From Streptomyces sp. H27-C3 (GTDB lineage: Bacteria; Actinomycetota; Actinomycetes; Streptomycetales; Streptomycetaceae), in the NCBI RefSeq assembly GCF_030063415.1, contig NZ_JASITA010000009.1:24948-88947 (forward strand): DNA of 64,000 nt. The letters run 5' to 3'. Below, in pieces: positions 52,144-60,949 of the stretch. How positions within the stretch are numbered: position 1 is the first letter of the stretch; the number at the start of each line of letters is the position of its first letter. The notes below the pieces were generated by a model that did not search any database, had not been told where the DNA came from, and saw only the letters and a program-made list of their open reading frames with translations. The position numbers and the translations under genes are program-made.

Positions 52144-52332
52144 ATGCAGCAGCGGATTTCCATGGGTGTCGCCGAGCGCCGGATGTTCTGGGACCGGATC
52201 GACCATCCCGGTGAGGTTGTTGATGTGGGGCAGGAGATCACTGCCGTCGTCATCGACCTGGACACGGGGCGCGAGCTCGTCACCCTGTCCAGGAAAGCCC
52301 TGCAGGAGAAGCCCTCCCCACCACCCTGTTGA
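52144..52332 (+). CDS. Truncated S1-domain protein
   Basis: A 62-residue frame whose HPGEVVDVGQEITAVVIDLD segment plus RELVTLSRKAL match the last two strands of an S1 RNA-binding domain. The first strands are missing and no ribosome-binding site is clear ahead of ATG 52144 (AGCACGGCGG). It is either a decayed S1-domain gene or a short expressed fragment. Confidence 0.5.
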   Translation: MQQRISMGVAERRMFWDRIDHPGEVVDVGQEITAVVIDLDTGRELVTLSRKALQEKPSPPPC

Positions 52333-52407
52333 AACGTGCAGGCGGGGGCAGATGGTCCAGACAGGTGATCATGGAATCGCCGTGGTCCACGGAAGGAACT
52401 GCCTCCA

Positions 52408-53229
52408 ATGACGATACCCGTCCGCCGCTCACGCGTCGGTGACCGCAGACCCGCCTTCAGCGTCCGGCAGACGGCTGTGGGACTCGGCCTGATTGCCGTC
52501 CTGATCTGCGGTGTTGGGCTGACGGCGAAGCTGGCGGTGCGCGAGGGCGCGGAACACCCGGGTGCGGGGGTGATCGCGGTGGCCTTCTTCGCCGCCGTGG
52601 CGTCGCTGCTCCTGGTCCGGCGGCGCCGCCGGGTCGTCCGGGGGGCTGCGGGGGCGGTGATGGAGGTTGCCCAGGATGTCGTCGACGCGGCAGCAGAGGC
52701 CTCGGCCTCTGCTGCCGCCGCCGCCGAGGCGGCGCGGGCCGAGGCACGGGTGTCGTCGGAGGCAGTCCGGGCGGATCCGCTGCCTGCTGACCTCGCGGCC
52801 CCCGTGGAGGACGCCCCGACGGAATACGCGGCCATGGACGCCGACGCGTTCGAGGACGCGATCGCCGAGCTCTGCGAACGGGACGGCTGCGGCGATGTGT
52901 ACGTCGTCGGGGGCGCGGGGGACCTGGGAGCCGATGTCATCGCCACGACCCCGGACGGTCGGCGCGTCGTCATCCAGTGCAAGTGCTACGGCGAGACGAA
53001 CAAGGTCGGCTCGCAGGACATGCAGCGCTTCGGCGGCACGTGTTACGCCGTGCACGACGCGCATGTGGCGGCCGTGGTGACGACCAGTGCGTTCACGGAC
53101 CCCGCCATCGAGTACGCGGACCACTGCGGAATCCTCTGCTTCGACCACGAGGCACTCACCGCCTGGACCGACGGGGCCGGTCCGCCGCCGTGGGACGAGA
53201 GCTGGCAGAACGGCCCACGGGATCGCTGA
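52408..53229 (+). CDS. Membrane-anchored Mrr-type restriction endonuclease domain protein
   Basis: A 273-residue protein. Two hydrophobic helices (about 23-43 and 52-71) and an Ala-rich, likely helical linker (80-125) lead to a PD-(D/E)xK nuclease domain (about 145-250) with GDLGADVIA (D176) and VVIQCKCY (Q190, K192), the Mrr_cat signature. The catalytic residues appear intact. Mrr domains cut foreign or modified DNA; the membrane-anchored form suggests action at the cell envelope, for instance on incoming DNA. ATG 52408; GGAAGGA upstream. No methyltransferase is adjacent. Confidence 0.82.
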   Translation: MTIPVRRSRVGDRRPAFSVRQTAVGLGLIAVLICGVGLTAKLAVREGAEHPGAGVIAVAFFAAVASLLLVRRRRRVVRGAAGAVMEVAQDVVDAAAEASASAAAAAEAARAEARVSSEAVRADPLPADLAAPVEDAPTEYAAMDADAFEDAIAELCERDGCGDVYVVGGAGDLGADVIATTPDGRRVVIQCKCYGETNKVGSQDMQRFGGTCYAVHDAHVAAVVTTSAFTDPAIEYADHCGILCFDHEALTAWTDGAGPPPWDESWQNGPRDR

Positions 53230-53340
53230 CCAGTGGTCCCGTAGAGGCGTACGATCCGCTGCGCGGCTGTATGTCGTTGCCCTCCATCATGTCCGCATGA
53301 CTGATCGCGACGACCTTCCGGCGCCGGTCGGAGAGTCCCG

Positions 53341-53810
53341 GTGACGGGCGCCCCACGCGTACGGCACGCGCGGGCGGCCGACCTGGCACGGGTGGCCGAA
53401 CTCGCCGCTGAGCACGCGACGTACGAGAAGGCCGGGCCGCCGGCGTCCGACCTGGCGGCACGCCTCAACGGGCTCCTCTTCGGCGACGGAACCCCGCGCC
53501 TGCACCGTCTGGTGGCCGAACTGCCCGACGGCGAACTGGTCGGCTACGCGACCTGCGCGCCCGAAGTCTCCACCTGGGAGGGCACCGATACCTGCACCTG
53601 GACTGCCCCTTCCTGCGCTCCGCCCACCGCGGCCTGGGCCTCGGCCGGCTCCTGATGGACGCAGTGGTCGAGGAGGCGCGGGCTCTCGGCCTCGCCGAGG
53701 TCGGTGGCAGAATCCGGTCTGGAACGAGGGCGCGATCCGCTTCTACGAACGCCTCGGAGCCCGCGTCAAGAAGAAGTTGCGCTTCTCGCTGCGGGTGACG
53801 GGGGATACGG
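53341..53810 (+). pseudogene. Frameshifted GNAT acetyltransferase
   Basis: From GTG 53341 frame 1 encodes the N-terminal half (RVRHARAADLARVAELAAEH to LVGYATCAPEVSTWEG). Near 53589 the homologous reading moves to another frame (YLHLDCPFLRSAHRGLGLGR, the acetyl-CoA loop), and near 53705 to a third (WQNPVWNEGAIRFYERLGAR). Two frameshifts separate otherwise normal GNAT pieces, so the gene is broken. The in-frame product of the first part stops at 53655. Confidence 0.8.
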
Positions 53811-53849
53811 GGAGCCGAAGCCGGCCAGAGGGCGGGCGCAGGGAGCCCG

Positions 53850-54205
53850 GTCACGGCACGCACGGACCCATGCCTTGCGGGTGTACTGCGCCGCACCGTC
53901 GTAGAGCACCTTGTCCAGGCGGACGTTCTCCTTCTGCACCCCGTTGAGACGCCGCCAGCTGTAGCCCGCGACTCTGGTCTGCATGTAGACGTTGTGCCCG
54001 TCGCTGGGCTCCTTGTCTTCCATCGTCCCCTTGAACTGGAAGCCGCCGTGGCTCTGCCCCTTGGGTCACCACGCGTATTTCCCGTTCGTGAACGACACAC
54101 TGCCGGTCTTCATCTCCGGGAGGTGATGCCAAGACTGGGCGAAAGAAGCCCCACCCCACCGATGAACAGACTGACGGCCATCGCCGCCGTCGCCAACTTC
54201 CGCAC
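53850..54205 (-). pseudogene. Decayed gene for a small secreted protein
   Basis: GTG 54205 starts a clear signal peptide (VRKLATAAMAVSLFIGGVGL) that runs into a stop. In another frame MKTGSVSFTNGKYAW, an in-frame TGA, and then PKGQSHGGFQFKGTMEDKEP and GHNVYMQTRVAGYSWRRLNG follow, reading like the mature part of a Streptomyces secreted protein. One frameshift and one nonsense change are needed to rejoin it. Confidence 0.65.
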
Positions 54206-54673
54206 TTGTCCCCCAGCTGAGGGCCATTCATGAACATTGCAGAAGGTGGTGGTCCGACTACCCAATGAGTAGATCCGCGCCCTGACTTCGCCCGATTCGG
54301 TGAAGCGCTGCGGAAGGGTGACGGCACGGCGCGATCGCGCCCGAGGCGGTCGAGGGCGAGCGCAAACGCCGACAGCACCCGGCTTCGCGCGAATGCCGGG
54401 TGCTGTCGAGGTGGTGCGGTGTGACGTGATGCGGTGTTACGTGGCGCGACCGGTGAAGGTCACGCCTTCTTGGTCTCCAAGTAACGGGCCAGGTTGGCGA
54501 CCTGCGGGGATCACCCATGCGGGCCGCTGAACTGGCCTTTTGCTGTTGGCCAGCGATGGGCATCGACGGTCCTGATTGGCTGTCCTGCGGACTCTGTGCG
54601 GACTGGCCTGCGGTCGGAGGTAAGTAGCGCTGCCCCGCAGAAGCCGCGTGTCCGGGCCAGCTCAGACACGCTT
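54206..54673. other. 468-bp junction region without an intact gene
   Basis: Composition becomes mixed here. On the minus strand around 54463-54505 a short piece reading VANLARYLETKKA followed by a stop may be the tail of a lost gene. No tRNA, integrase or repeat that could serve as an attachment site was recognised. Confidence 0.4.
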
Positions 54674-55792
54674 CTAGGAGCCTGATGGATGTTGCTTGAT
54701 CAGGGCTCGCGAAAGGATGCCAGCCACCTCCTCAGCTCCCGCGTCCAGCGCGGCCAAGCTAGTGGATTCATCTGGCTCGGTTTGCAGCGTGAACGAGCGG
54801 CTGTAGGCGCTGAGCTCGGCACGAGTACGTGACTGATGTGGGTTGAATCTATCGACTTGGGTCATGTTGGGATCAGATACGCCGATTGCCAGAGCAATGC
54901 GCTCATCTCGGATCAGGTCCAGTGCGCCGATGAATCTCAGCAGGGAGGTTACTTGCTGGGGCAGCGCGTCGTGATCCAGGATGGATCCCATGTTGTCTTG
55001 GGGGAGTGTCGCCCGTAGGGAGACTTGGCCGGATTTGTGCAAGCGAACCTCCACCAGTTCTCCGGGCCGAGGAGCATCAAAAAAACGGTGTGGAGTAATG
55101 GAGATGCCGACGACTGCATGCTCTCGGGAACTCGACGACGCCAGGGCGACGCTGTTCCCGACTGCCCCGGCCCGGCGGGTCCGGTCCGCCAGCGAGGTGC
55201 CAACTCCTTCCAGTTCTCTTGCCGAGTAGCCCGGAAATTCCACCGGAAGAACATGTAGTTCCAATAGAGGAAGGTTGGTGGCCCCGTCGACGCTGACCTG
55301 GTCGAGGCTCCAGCGCAGAGAAACGGGCTGCGCTAGGGGGGCAAAGGACAAAGGGGACCGATCTGACTCCACTTCTTTGACCTTGGCTACGACTTTGGTC
55401 ATTAGCTCGGCGGTGTTTCGGAATGAATCACGGAACCCGCCAGTGGCGTACGCCTCCACGGTTCTGGCGAAATCCTGCTGGGCGTCCTCGAAGGTGACAT
55501 CCAATTTCCGGTAAACCCAGCGAGGCTTGCCCGCCGTCTTAGCCGCGACCCATTCATCGTGTGTTGCTGATTGCCCTGTCTCGGGGAAGACGTGCCCGTA
55601 GGACGGCCCGAGCAGGAAGACGCAAACATCCGCGGAGTCGAGGGCGGCCAGGCATGCCTGCCTGCTGGGCGTGGCCTGCGCTGAGAAGTCCTCGAACAGG
55701 ACGGGAGTGTGTCCAACTGCGCGAATGAGGCCAGGCAGCGCGTCGCGCTCCTCCTCCAGTCCCCTACGGACGCTGCTGATGAAGATTCTCAC
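54674..55792 (-). CDS. DUF4062-domain protein, candidate immune sensor
   Basis: A 372-residue protein. The N-terminal ~130 residues are a DUF4062 domain, a TIR-like flavodoxin fold: MRIFISSVRRGLEEERDALP, then FEDFSAQATPSRQACLAALD and ADVCVFLLGPSYG. The remaining ~230 residues are unassigned, with SLRWSLDQVSVD and a repeated beta pattern, perhaps a second sensor or effector domain. DUF4062 is found in NLR-like and other defence-associated proteins. Codon use and base composition are less GC-biased than in the core genes. It is divergent from a small membrane protein 80 bp away, which suggests a two-gene module. Confidence 0.8.
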   Translation of the reverse strand: MRIFISSVRRGLEEERDALPGLIRAVGHTPVLFEDFSAQATPSRQACLAALDSADVCVFLLGPSYGHVFPETGQSATHDEWVAAKTAGKPRWVYRKLDVTFEDAQQDFARTVEAYATGGFRDSFRNTAELMTKVVAKVKEVESDRSPLSFAPLAQPVSLRWSLDQVSVDGATNLPLLELHVLPVEFPGYSARELEGVGTSLADRTRRAGAVGNSVALASSSSREHAVVGISITPHRFFDAPRPGELVEVRLHKSGQVSLRATLPQDNMGSILDHDALPQQVTSLLRFIGALDLIRDERIALAIGVSDPNMTQVDRFNPHQSRTRAELSAYSRSFTLQTEPDESTSLAALDAGAEEVAGILSRALIKQHPSGS

Positions 55793-55872
55793 GCTACGGT
55801 ATCTCCATTGCTGAAGGGTTCTTTGAAGCGAACCAGGTGGCCAATGAGTTGCCTGCAGTAAGGAGTTGCTTT

Positions 55873-56325
55873 ATGGCTGAAGTCTCGGATGAGGCGATAC
55901 GTGCTTACTGGAAAGAGCACCGGGAGCAGCTACGGCAGTGCGAGACTCAACGCTCGTCACTGAGCAGCCTTCTCCTCGTTATCACGGCTGCCTTGAGTGC
56001 TCTCATTGTCCAGCAGAAGTTCTCCACGTACGTCATGCCTCTGTGTCTTTTCGTGGCTATGACTGGAGGATACGGGGCGGTGGCGGTCTCTAAATACTTC
56101 GAACGGGCGTCCTATCACCTCTCTCAGGCGCGAGCCTTGACCAATGACTTGGTGGAGCTGGGTGTCCTGGGTTCCGACGAAAGGCTGATAAGTGCTAGAG
56201 TTGATCACTACCGTCGTTTCCCGCGCCTGCATCGCATTCGTCTTCATCGCTTGTGGGTGATTCTTCACCTCGCCATAGCCCTGTACGGCCTTTGTCTCCT
56301 CAGCATATGTGTGGCCGTGGCCTGA
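55873..56325 (+). CDS. Small multi-TM protein, SLATT-like
   Basis: A 150-residue protein from ATG 55873 (AGGAG 7 nt upstream; an in-frame ATG at 55837 lacks one). A soluble amphipathic start (SDEAIRAYWKEHREQLRQCE) leads to a hydrophobic pair (about 30-48 and 53-75), a polar helical section (ASYHLSQARALTNDLVELGV) and a C-terminal hydrophobic helix (about 125-148). This order resembles SLATT/S-4TM-type pore-forming effectors of bacterial defence systems; the match is by layout, not by a motif. Less GC-rich than core genes. Divergent from the DUF4062 gene. Confidence 0.7.
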   Translation: MAEVSDEAIRAYWKEHREQLRQCETQRSSLSSLLLVITAALSALIVQQKFSTYVMPLCLFVAMTGGYGAVAVSKYFERASYHLSQARALTNDLVELGVLGSDERLISARVDHYRRFPRLHRIRLHRLWVILHLAIALYGLCLLSICVAVA

Positions 56326-56392
56326 CGTCCGATATTCGTGCGCTTTTCCGATTGGGCCTCGGTGACCGTTTCAGCTCATCATATGCAAGCCC

Positions 56393-56923
56393 TTATCCCC
56401 AGCCGTCGAGGGAGACTTCCGGACCATCCATGAGGTAGCGGTGGATGGCACTCGCGGTTGTGCTCACGAAATCAGCAGGGATGGCATCGGTGTCGATCCA
56501 GCAAACTTGGGCGTGCTTGCTTGGCTCGCGATTCTCGGGCTCGCCGACCCACTCGTGAGCCGCGAAGACGACGGTGAGGAAGCCGTTGGGGGCTTCGACA
56601 CCCCAGGCTCCGTGGATGATGTGGGCGACCTTGAGGGACTCGGGCTTCACGGTGAGGCCCGTCTCCTCGTAGAGCTCGCGGACCGCGGTCTCCGTGATGG
56701 GTTCGCCCGGTTCGCTCTTGCCGACCGGGAGGTCCCACATGCCCTGGGCGAACTTGGCGTTCTCGCTGCGTTGGAGGAGGACGACGCGGTTCGTGGCCTT
56801 GTCGTGGACGATGACGGCGGCGACCAGCAGGGTCATGGATTCGAGGGCCGGCTTGAGCGCCTTCGGTTGGGCGTCGGTCTGCTGGGCCACGGGGTTCCCT
56901 TCGTTGGGCGGGTTGTTGGGCAT
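56393..56923 (-). CDS. Nudix hydrolase
   Basis: A 176-residue Nudix enzyme. The box GKSEPGEPITETAVRELYEE plus TGL (residues 68-90) matches GX5EX7REUXEEXGU fully, so it should cleave a nucleoside diphosphate linked to another moiety. A disordered N-terminal ~25 residues precede the fold. The substrate cannot be read from the sequence. It follows the HTH gene by a single base (TAA-C-ATG), so both are one operon. The island-type divergent operon on the other side encodes kinase-like and methyltransferase proteins, hinting at a shared metabolite. Confidence 0.9.
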   Translation of the reverse strand: MPNNPPNEGNPVAQQTDAQPKALKPALESMTLLVAAVIVHDKATNRVVLLQRSENAKFAQGMWDLPVGKSEPGEPITETAVRELYEETGLTVKPESLKVAHIIHGAWGVEAPNGFLTVVFAAHEWVGEPENREPSKHAQVCWIDTDAIPADFVSTTASAIHRYLMDGPEVSLDGWG

Positions 56924-56924
56924 G

Positions 56925-58280
56925 TTAGGCGAGGGCTTCGCGGGCTCGGCGGGCGAGATCGGCCGCGCCAGGGACTCGCCGGTGCTGGTAGACCGCGAGG
57001 GTGGAGCGGATCGAGGAGATGGCCTTGCGCGTCCGGTCGGAGGTCATGCCCTCCATGAGGATCAGGGCCTGGGTCCAGGCGGCGACGGCTTCGTCGGCGC
57101 GGGCCTGGACGGCGAGGCTGTCGCCGAGGTCGGCGTGGGTGAGAGCGTGGACGCGCTTGTACTTCACGGGGTCCCAGCGGGTGAGGGCGTCGCGGTGCTG
57201 CTGCTCGGTGCCGATGTGGTCGGCGAGATCGGTCAGGGTACGGGCGGTGTGGCTGGCCACGGTGCCGGCGGCGGGGCCGCTCACGCGGGAGTAGCTGGGC
57301 TGCGGGGCGTCGTCGCGTAGGAGGGCATCCTCGGCGGCAAGCAGGGCGCGTGCGGCTGATGCGCTCTCCTCCGTGGCCGCGTAGGCGCGGGCATGTGTGA
57401 TGTGGAGGAGAGCTTCCGTCTGGCCGTCGACGTGGCCGAGGCCCAGGCGTAGGGCGCCTTCGACGAGATCGACGCAGTGATGGGGCTGTTTGAGGCTCAG
57501 CGCCTGGTGGGCGAGGGCGCGCATCATCCAGGCGGCGTGGCCTTGGGGGTCGGCTTCGCAGGCGAGCTGGTAGCCGACCTGGTAGTAGCGCTGGGCGGCG
57601 CCTTCCTGACCGAGGTCGTGGTGCTTCCATCCGGCCAGGTAGGCGAGTTCGGCGACGGCTCCGAAGGCGGCCCGGCGTAAGACTTCGCTGGGGAAGCGTC
57701 CGCGCAGCATAGGGGCGGCGGTGTCGGCGAGGTAGGCGCAGACGGTGGTCAGACCGTGCCCGCCGCCGAGGCGTTCGTCGGCGGCGCTGAAGGCGGTGGT
57801 GATCTGGCGTACGACGTCCACGTCCTCCGCGCCGACGAGGGACGTGCCGGTGCGGGCGCGGAGCATGCGGGCGGTGGCTTCGTGGTCGTGGCTGAGGGGC
57901 ATGGCGACGCCGGCGGTGGTGAAGGCTGCGATGGCGAGGAAGCGGCGGCGTTCGACGTCGGCGCGGCCCAGGTCGGTGACGGCGAGGACCGGATCGGCCT
58001 CCGCCGGCTCTTCGGCATCACCGGCATACAGACCGATCTCGGTCCGGGTGATCGGGCGTCCTGCTCGCCGGGACAGCGCCTCGGCCAGGTACTGACCCAC
58101 CTGCCCTGACGGGGCTCGGCTGCCGTTCACCCAGTGCGAGACGGCCGACTTGTTGGTCTGGAGCATCTCGCCGTTCTCGGCGGCCACGCGACGCACGTCC
58201 CTCGCGAGCGCCTCGTAGGTGCATCCTGCCGCGCTGATGGCATCCCGCAGACGGGAGTTGGGATCTCTCTGCCCCGCCAC
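56925..58280 (-). CDS. HTH regulator with TPR-like C-terminal domain
   Basis: A 451-residue protein. An N-terminal XRE-like helix-turn-helix (about 5-75, with TNKSAVSHWVNGSRAPSGQV) is followed by a linker and a long all-helical domain of TPR-type repeats (about 120-445). Streptomyces has many such HTH-TPR regulators, some of which respond to small signals. GTG 58280 is chosen because GGGGAGG lies 5 nt upstream; GTG 58286 would overlap it. It is transcribed with the Nudix gene and divergent from the unknown-kinase-methyltransferase-HAD operon, which it probably controls through the 223-bp gap. Confidence 0.85.
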   Translation of the reverse strand: MAGQRDPNSRLRDAISAAGCTYEALARDVRRVAAENGEMLQTNKSAVSHWVNGSRAPSGQVGQYLAEALSRRAGRPITRTEIGLYAGDAEEPAEADPVLAVTDLGRADVERRRFLAIAAFTTAGVAMPLSHDHEATARMLRARTGTSLVGAEDVDVVRQITTAFSAADERLGGGHGLTTVCAYLADTAAPMLRGRFPSEVLRRAAFGAVAELAYLAGWKHHDLGQEGAAQRYYQVGYQLACEADPQGHAAWMMRALAHQALSLKQPHHCVDLVEGALRLGLGHVDGQTEALLHITHARAYAATEESASAARALLAAEDALLRDDAPQPSYSRVSGPAAGTVASHTARTLTDLADHIGTEQQHRDALTRWDPVKYKRVHALTHADLGDSLAVQARADEAVAAWTQALILMEGMTSDRTRKAISSIRSTLAVYQHRRVPGAADLARRAREALA

Positions 58281-58304
58281 GACCACCTCCCCACCGGAGC
58301 TGTA

Positions 58305-58320
58305 AACCGCGTATACCGCT
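58305..58320. promoter_or_regulatory. Candidate operator in the divergent HTH region
   Basis: AACCGCGTATACCGCT contains the direct repeat ACCGC-gtat-ACCGC around the palindrome GTATAC. It lies 25 bp from the HTH start. A role as operator is inference only. Confidence 0.3.
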
Positions 58321-58503
58321 TCAACTGCCCACCACCGTACCCACTGAGCGTGACCAACGGTTCACTTATCAGCAGCCGCCCGGAACGGCGTGACCGTGAT
58401 CCAGGCTCCCCCTTGGTCCGGGCGGCACCCCGAAGTTCCGTACGCCCATGCCGGGTTCTGGCACTCCTGTGTCCGGACCCGGCCGATCAGAGACGGAGAC
58501 ACG

Positions 58504-59253
58504 GTGACCACCATCGACACCACGGCCATCACGGTCGAACTGCCCGAGGCGTTCGACCCGCGCTGGAGCCGCCTGCCCGGCATCCAGGTCGACGGCCGGC
58601 GCATCACCATCGACCCGGCCGAGTACTTCTTCCGCTTCGAGTCGAACACATGGCTCGTCGCCGACTGGGAGCTGGTCAAGACCCAGCTCCTGGACGTGAA
58701 CGAGACGACCGAGAGTGCGGTCGAGCAGCTCGCGCTCGACTTCAATAAGCACCACGGCGAGTCCACGTCCGACGCGGCCCGCGTGCTGGCCACCGCGTAC
58801 GAGGTGTACGCGTACCTGTTCCGCGAGGAGCACCTCGCCGGCCTCGGTCTCCCGCGGATCACCGCCGACCACCTGCGGATGCTCCGTGAGGCGGCCACGC
58901 TGATGGCGCTCAACAAGGTCGAGCTGGACGGGCGCATCTCCAACGTCGGTCCGTGCTGGTTCTTCCCCGCCGCCACCTCCGTCGTCTTCGACCTGGACGA
59001 CGAGATGGGCGGGATGCTCGACGAGGTGTACCACGGTGCCTGGTTCAACGAGCACCGGCGCATCGAGTCGATCAAGGCCCACGCCGCGCTCGGGGGACGG
59101 CTCGTGCACGGCTGCCAGTCCGTGCCGGACCAGTCCGGGGGAGTGGTCGCGCCCTACGGTGCCGCGATGGCCAGGTTCCGTGACGACCTCGCCGCGTTCA
59201 AGGCGGGCTGGATCGAGCAGGTCTACGCCCACCGCGTGAACCCCGCCGCGTAA
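58504..59253 (+). CDS. Unknown protein, first gene of the kinase-like/methyltransferase operon
   Basis: A 249-residue soluble protein from GTG 58504 (GGAGACA upstream); an ATG at 58390 would reach into the promoter region. No family was recognised. Visible features: an N-terminal ITVELPEAFDPRWSRLPGIQ stretch, an all-helical middle (LALDFNKHHGESTSDAARVL), CWFFPAATSVVFDLDDEMGG near residue 165, and a C-terminal helix with the tail VYAHRVNPAA. No signal peptide or membrane helix. It opens an operon of four genes whose spacing is 75, 1 and 15 bp. Confidence 0.75.
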   Translation: MTTIDTTAITVELPEAFDPRWSRLPGIQVDGRRITIDPAEYFFRFESNTWLVADWELVKTQLLDVNETTESAVEQLALDFNKHHGESTSDAARVLATAYEVYAYLFREEHLAGLGLPRITADHLRMLREAATLMALNKVELDGRISNVGPCWFFPAATSVVFDLDDEMGGMLDEVYHGAWFNEHRRIESIKAHAALGGRLVHGCQSVPDQSGGVVAPYGAAMARFRDDLAAFKAGWIEQVYAHRVNPAA

Positions 59254-59328
59254 CCCACCCGATCAGGCTCCGGGGCGGGCCGGCCTCCCTCGCCCGCCCC
59301 GGACGCCACTATCCCTCGGAGCCCTCAC

Positions 59329-60240
59329 ATGACCACGAACCCCAGCGCCGAACTCCTCGACAACCTGCTCACCGCGACCGGCCAGCCCGCTGCCCGACGG
59401 GAGGAGGTGCGGGTGTGGTCCATGTCCGGCGTCGAGCGCGTCACCTTCCCCGACGGCTCCACGGCCATCTTCAAGTACGCCAAGAAGCCCTTCGACAGCG
59501 AGGACCAGGCCCTTCGCCTGGCCCGCACCCTTGGCGTCCCCGTGCCCCAGCTCCACACCTCCGCCGTTCTCGACGCCTGGCTCGGCATGCTCATGGAAGA
59601 CCTCGGGCCGTCCGCCCGCGATGCTGACGACCTCGACGGCGTCGCTGCGGCTGTGGTCCTGCACAGCACCCGTACGGCTTCCGCCCTGCCGGTTCTCGAC
59701 CAGGAGCGGCTGCGTACGCTGCCCGTCCGAGCGCTGGAGCACCTCGACCGGCTACGCAAGGCCGACCGATGGCAGGACGCCGACGACGTCGAGGATGCTC
59801 TCGACCGGATTGCCCAGGCCGCCGAGGTCCGCTCGGCCGGAGCGACGCTGGCGCCCTTCGGATGGGTGCACTCGGAGTTTCACCCCACCAGCCTGCACGT
59901 CGGCGAGCGCGGGTGGAGGCTGCTCGACTTCGCCCGCGCCTTCACCGGCCCCGGCCTGCTGGACCTCGCTAGCTGGCACGGGACCATCGAGCCCCCGCAT
60001 CCCCTGCGGCTGCGCGTCTTCCTGGAGCAGTACGTCGTTGCCGGAGGCACCCCGGACGCGCTCACCCCACGCGGCGGGCTGACCGCCGAGAACTGGGCCC
60101 TGGGCTGGCACCGCATGTGGGCCGTGGAGTGGTTCATGGAGCAGTCGGTTCGCTGGATCAACGACCCGGCCACCGACCCCGGCTACATCAAGGTCGTCCG
60201 CCGACACCTCACCGACGTGCTCCACCTCCTGGAGATCTGA
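59329..60240 (+). CDS. Aminoglycoside-phosphotransferase-like protein with altered active site
   Basis: A 303-residue protein of the APH/choline-kinase fold. The N-lobe has FPDGSTAIFKYAKKPF (the ATP-site Lys) and LGMLMEDLG; the catalytic region reads HSEFHPTSLHV (near residue 180) then LLDFARA. In active members this loop is HxDxxxxN, so the catalytic Asp is Glu and the metal-binding Asn is Ser, while the later metal Asp is kept. It may be a weak kinase or pseudokinase. The methyltransferase gene starts 1 bp after its stop. Confidence 0.82.
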   Translation: MTTNPSAELLDNLLTATGQPAARREEVRVWSMSGVERVTFPDGSTAIFKYAKKPFDSEDQALRLARTLGVPVPQLHTSAVLDAWLGMLMEDLGPSARDADDLDGVAAAVVLHSTRTASALPVLDQERLRTLPVRALEHLDRLRKADRWQDADDVEDALDRIAQAAEVRSAGATLAPFGWVHSEFHPTSLHVGERGWRLLDFARAFTGPGLLDLASWHGTIEPPHPLRLRVFLEQYVVAGGTPDALTPRGGLTAENWALGWHRMWAVEWFMEQSVRWINDPATDPGYIKVVRRHLTDVLHLLEI

Positions 60241-60241
60241 C

Positions 60242-60934
60242 GTGCTCGCCCAGACCTCGCCGTGGTACGCCCATGCCATCCAGCGCACCGCCGCCGAGCT
60301 CGCCGAACCTCTGGCGGTACCCGCCCGGATGGAATGGACCACGAGACCCTGCCTGGGCCCCGCCGCCGAGATCCTCGGCCCGGACCTGCGCGGCAAGCGA
60401 CTCCTGGAACTCGGCTGCGGCCCCGGCCACAACGCCGCCCACCTCGCCACGCGCCACGGTGCTCACGTCACCGGCGTCGACTTCGTCGGCCTCCAGGTCC
60501 GCCGCGCCCGCTCCCACTACGGACGACTGAACAACCTCACCTTCGTCGCTGGGCACGCCCTGCACTACCTGCACGCCTCCGACGAGCAGTTCGACGCGAT
60601 CTTCTCCGTCTTCGGTGCCGTGGGGCTCGTCGCCCCCGAGCTCCTTCTGTCGGCTATCGCCCAGCGCCTCAAGCCCGGTCGGGTGCTCGCCTTCTCCGTT
60701 CCCCACCCGCAGCGCGGCGGTCGCATCGCTTCCAGCGATGACCGCCCTCGCCGCGACTTCGTCACCCTGCCAGACCGCACCCGTCTTCCCATCGCCCGCT
60801 GGGAGTTCGACGCCTACCGCTGGGAGCGGCACCTCAGCCGGACCGGCTTCCGCCTCACCTCCGCACAGGAGTTCCACGACCTGCGCATGAGCCGCTCGCC
60901 CGCCACTCTGCTGATCCGCGCCCACAGGCTCTGA
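60242..60934 (+). CDS. Class I SAM-dependent methyltransferase
   Basis: A 230-residue methyltransferase starting at GTG 60242. The SAM-binding motif LELGCGPGHN (55-64) is followed by HVTGVDFVGLQVRRAR and a DAIFSVFGAVGL post-II segment. The C-terminal region, with ERHLSRTGFRLTSAQEF, closes the fold. The acceptor is unknown; neighbours suggest a small molecule rather than DNA. It is in the same operon as the kinase-like gene and the HAD gene (15 bp on). Confidence 0.9.
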   Translation: MLAQTSPWYAHAIQRTAAELAEPLAVPARMEWTTRPCLGPAAEILGPDLRGKRLLELGCGPGHNAAHLATRHGAHVTGVDFVGLQVRRARSHYGRLNNLTFVAGHALHYLHASDEQFDAIFSVFGAVGLVAPELLLSAIAQRLKPGRVLAFSVPHPQRGGRIASSDDRPRRDFVTLPDRTRLPIARWEFDAYRWERHLSRTGFRLTSAQEFHDLRMSRSPATLLIRAHRL

Positions 60935-60949
60935 CCGCTGGAGGAACCG

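Noticed and set aside
54206..54673. tRNA or attachment site at the island border
   Set aside because: No cloverleaf or tRNA 3' end could be folded, and no direct repeat with the right part of the window was found by eye.
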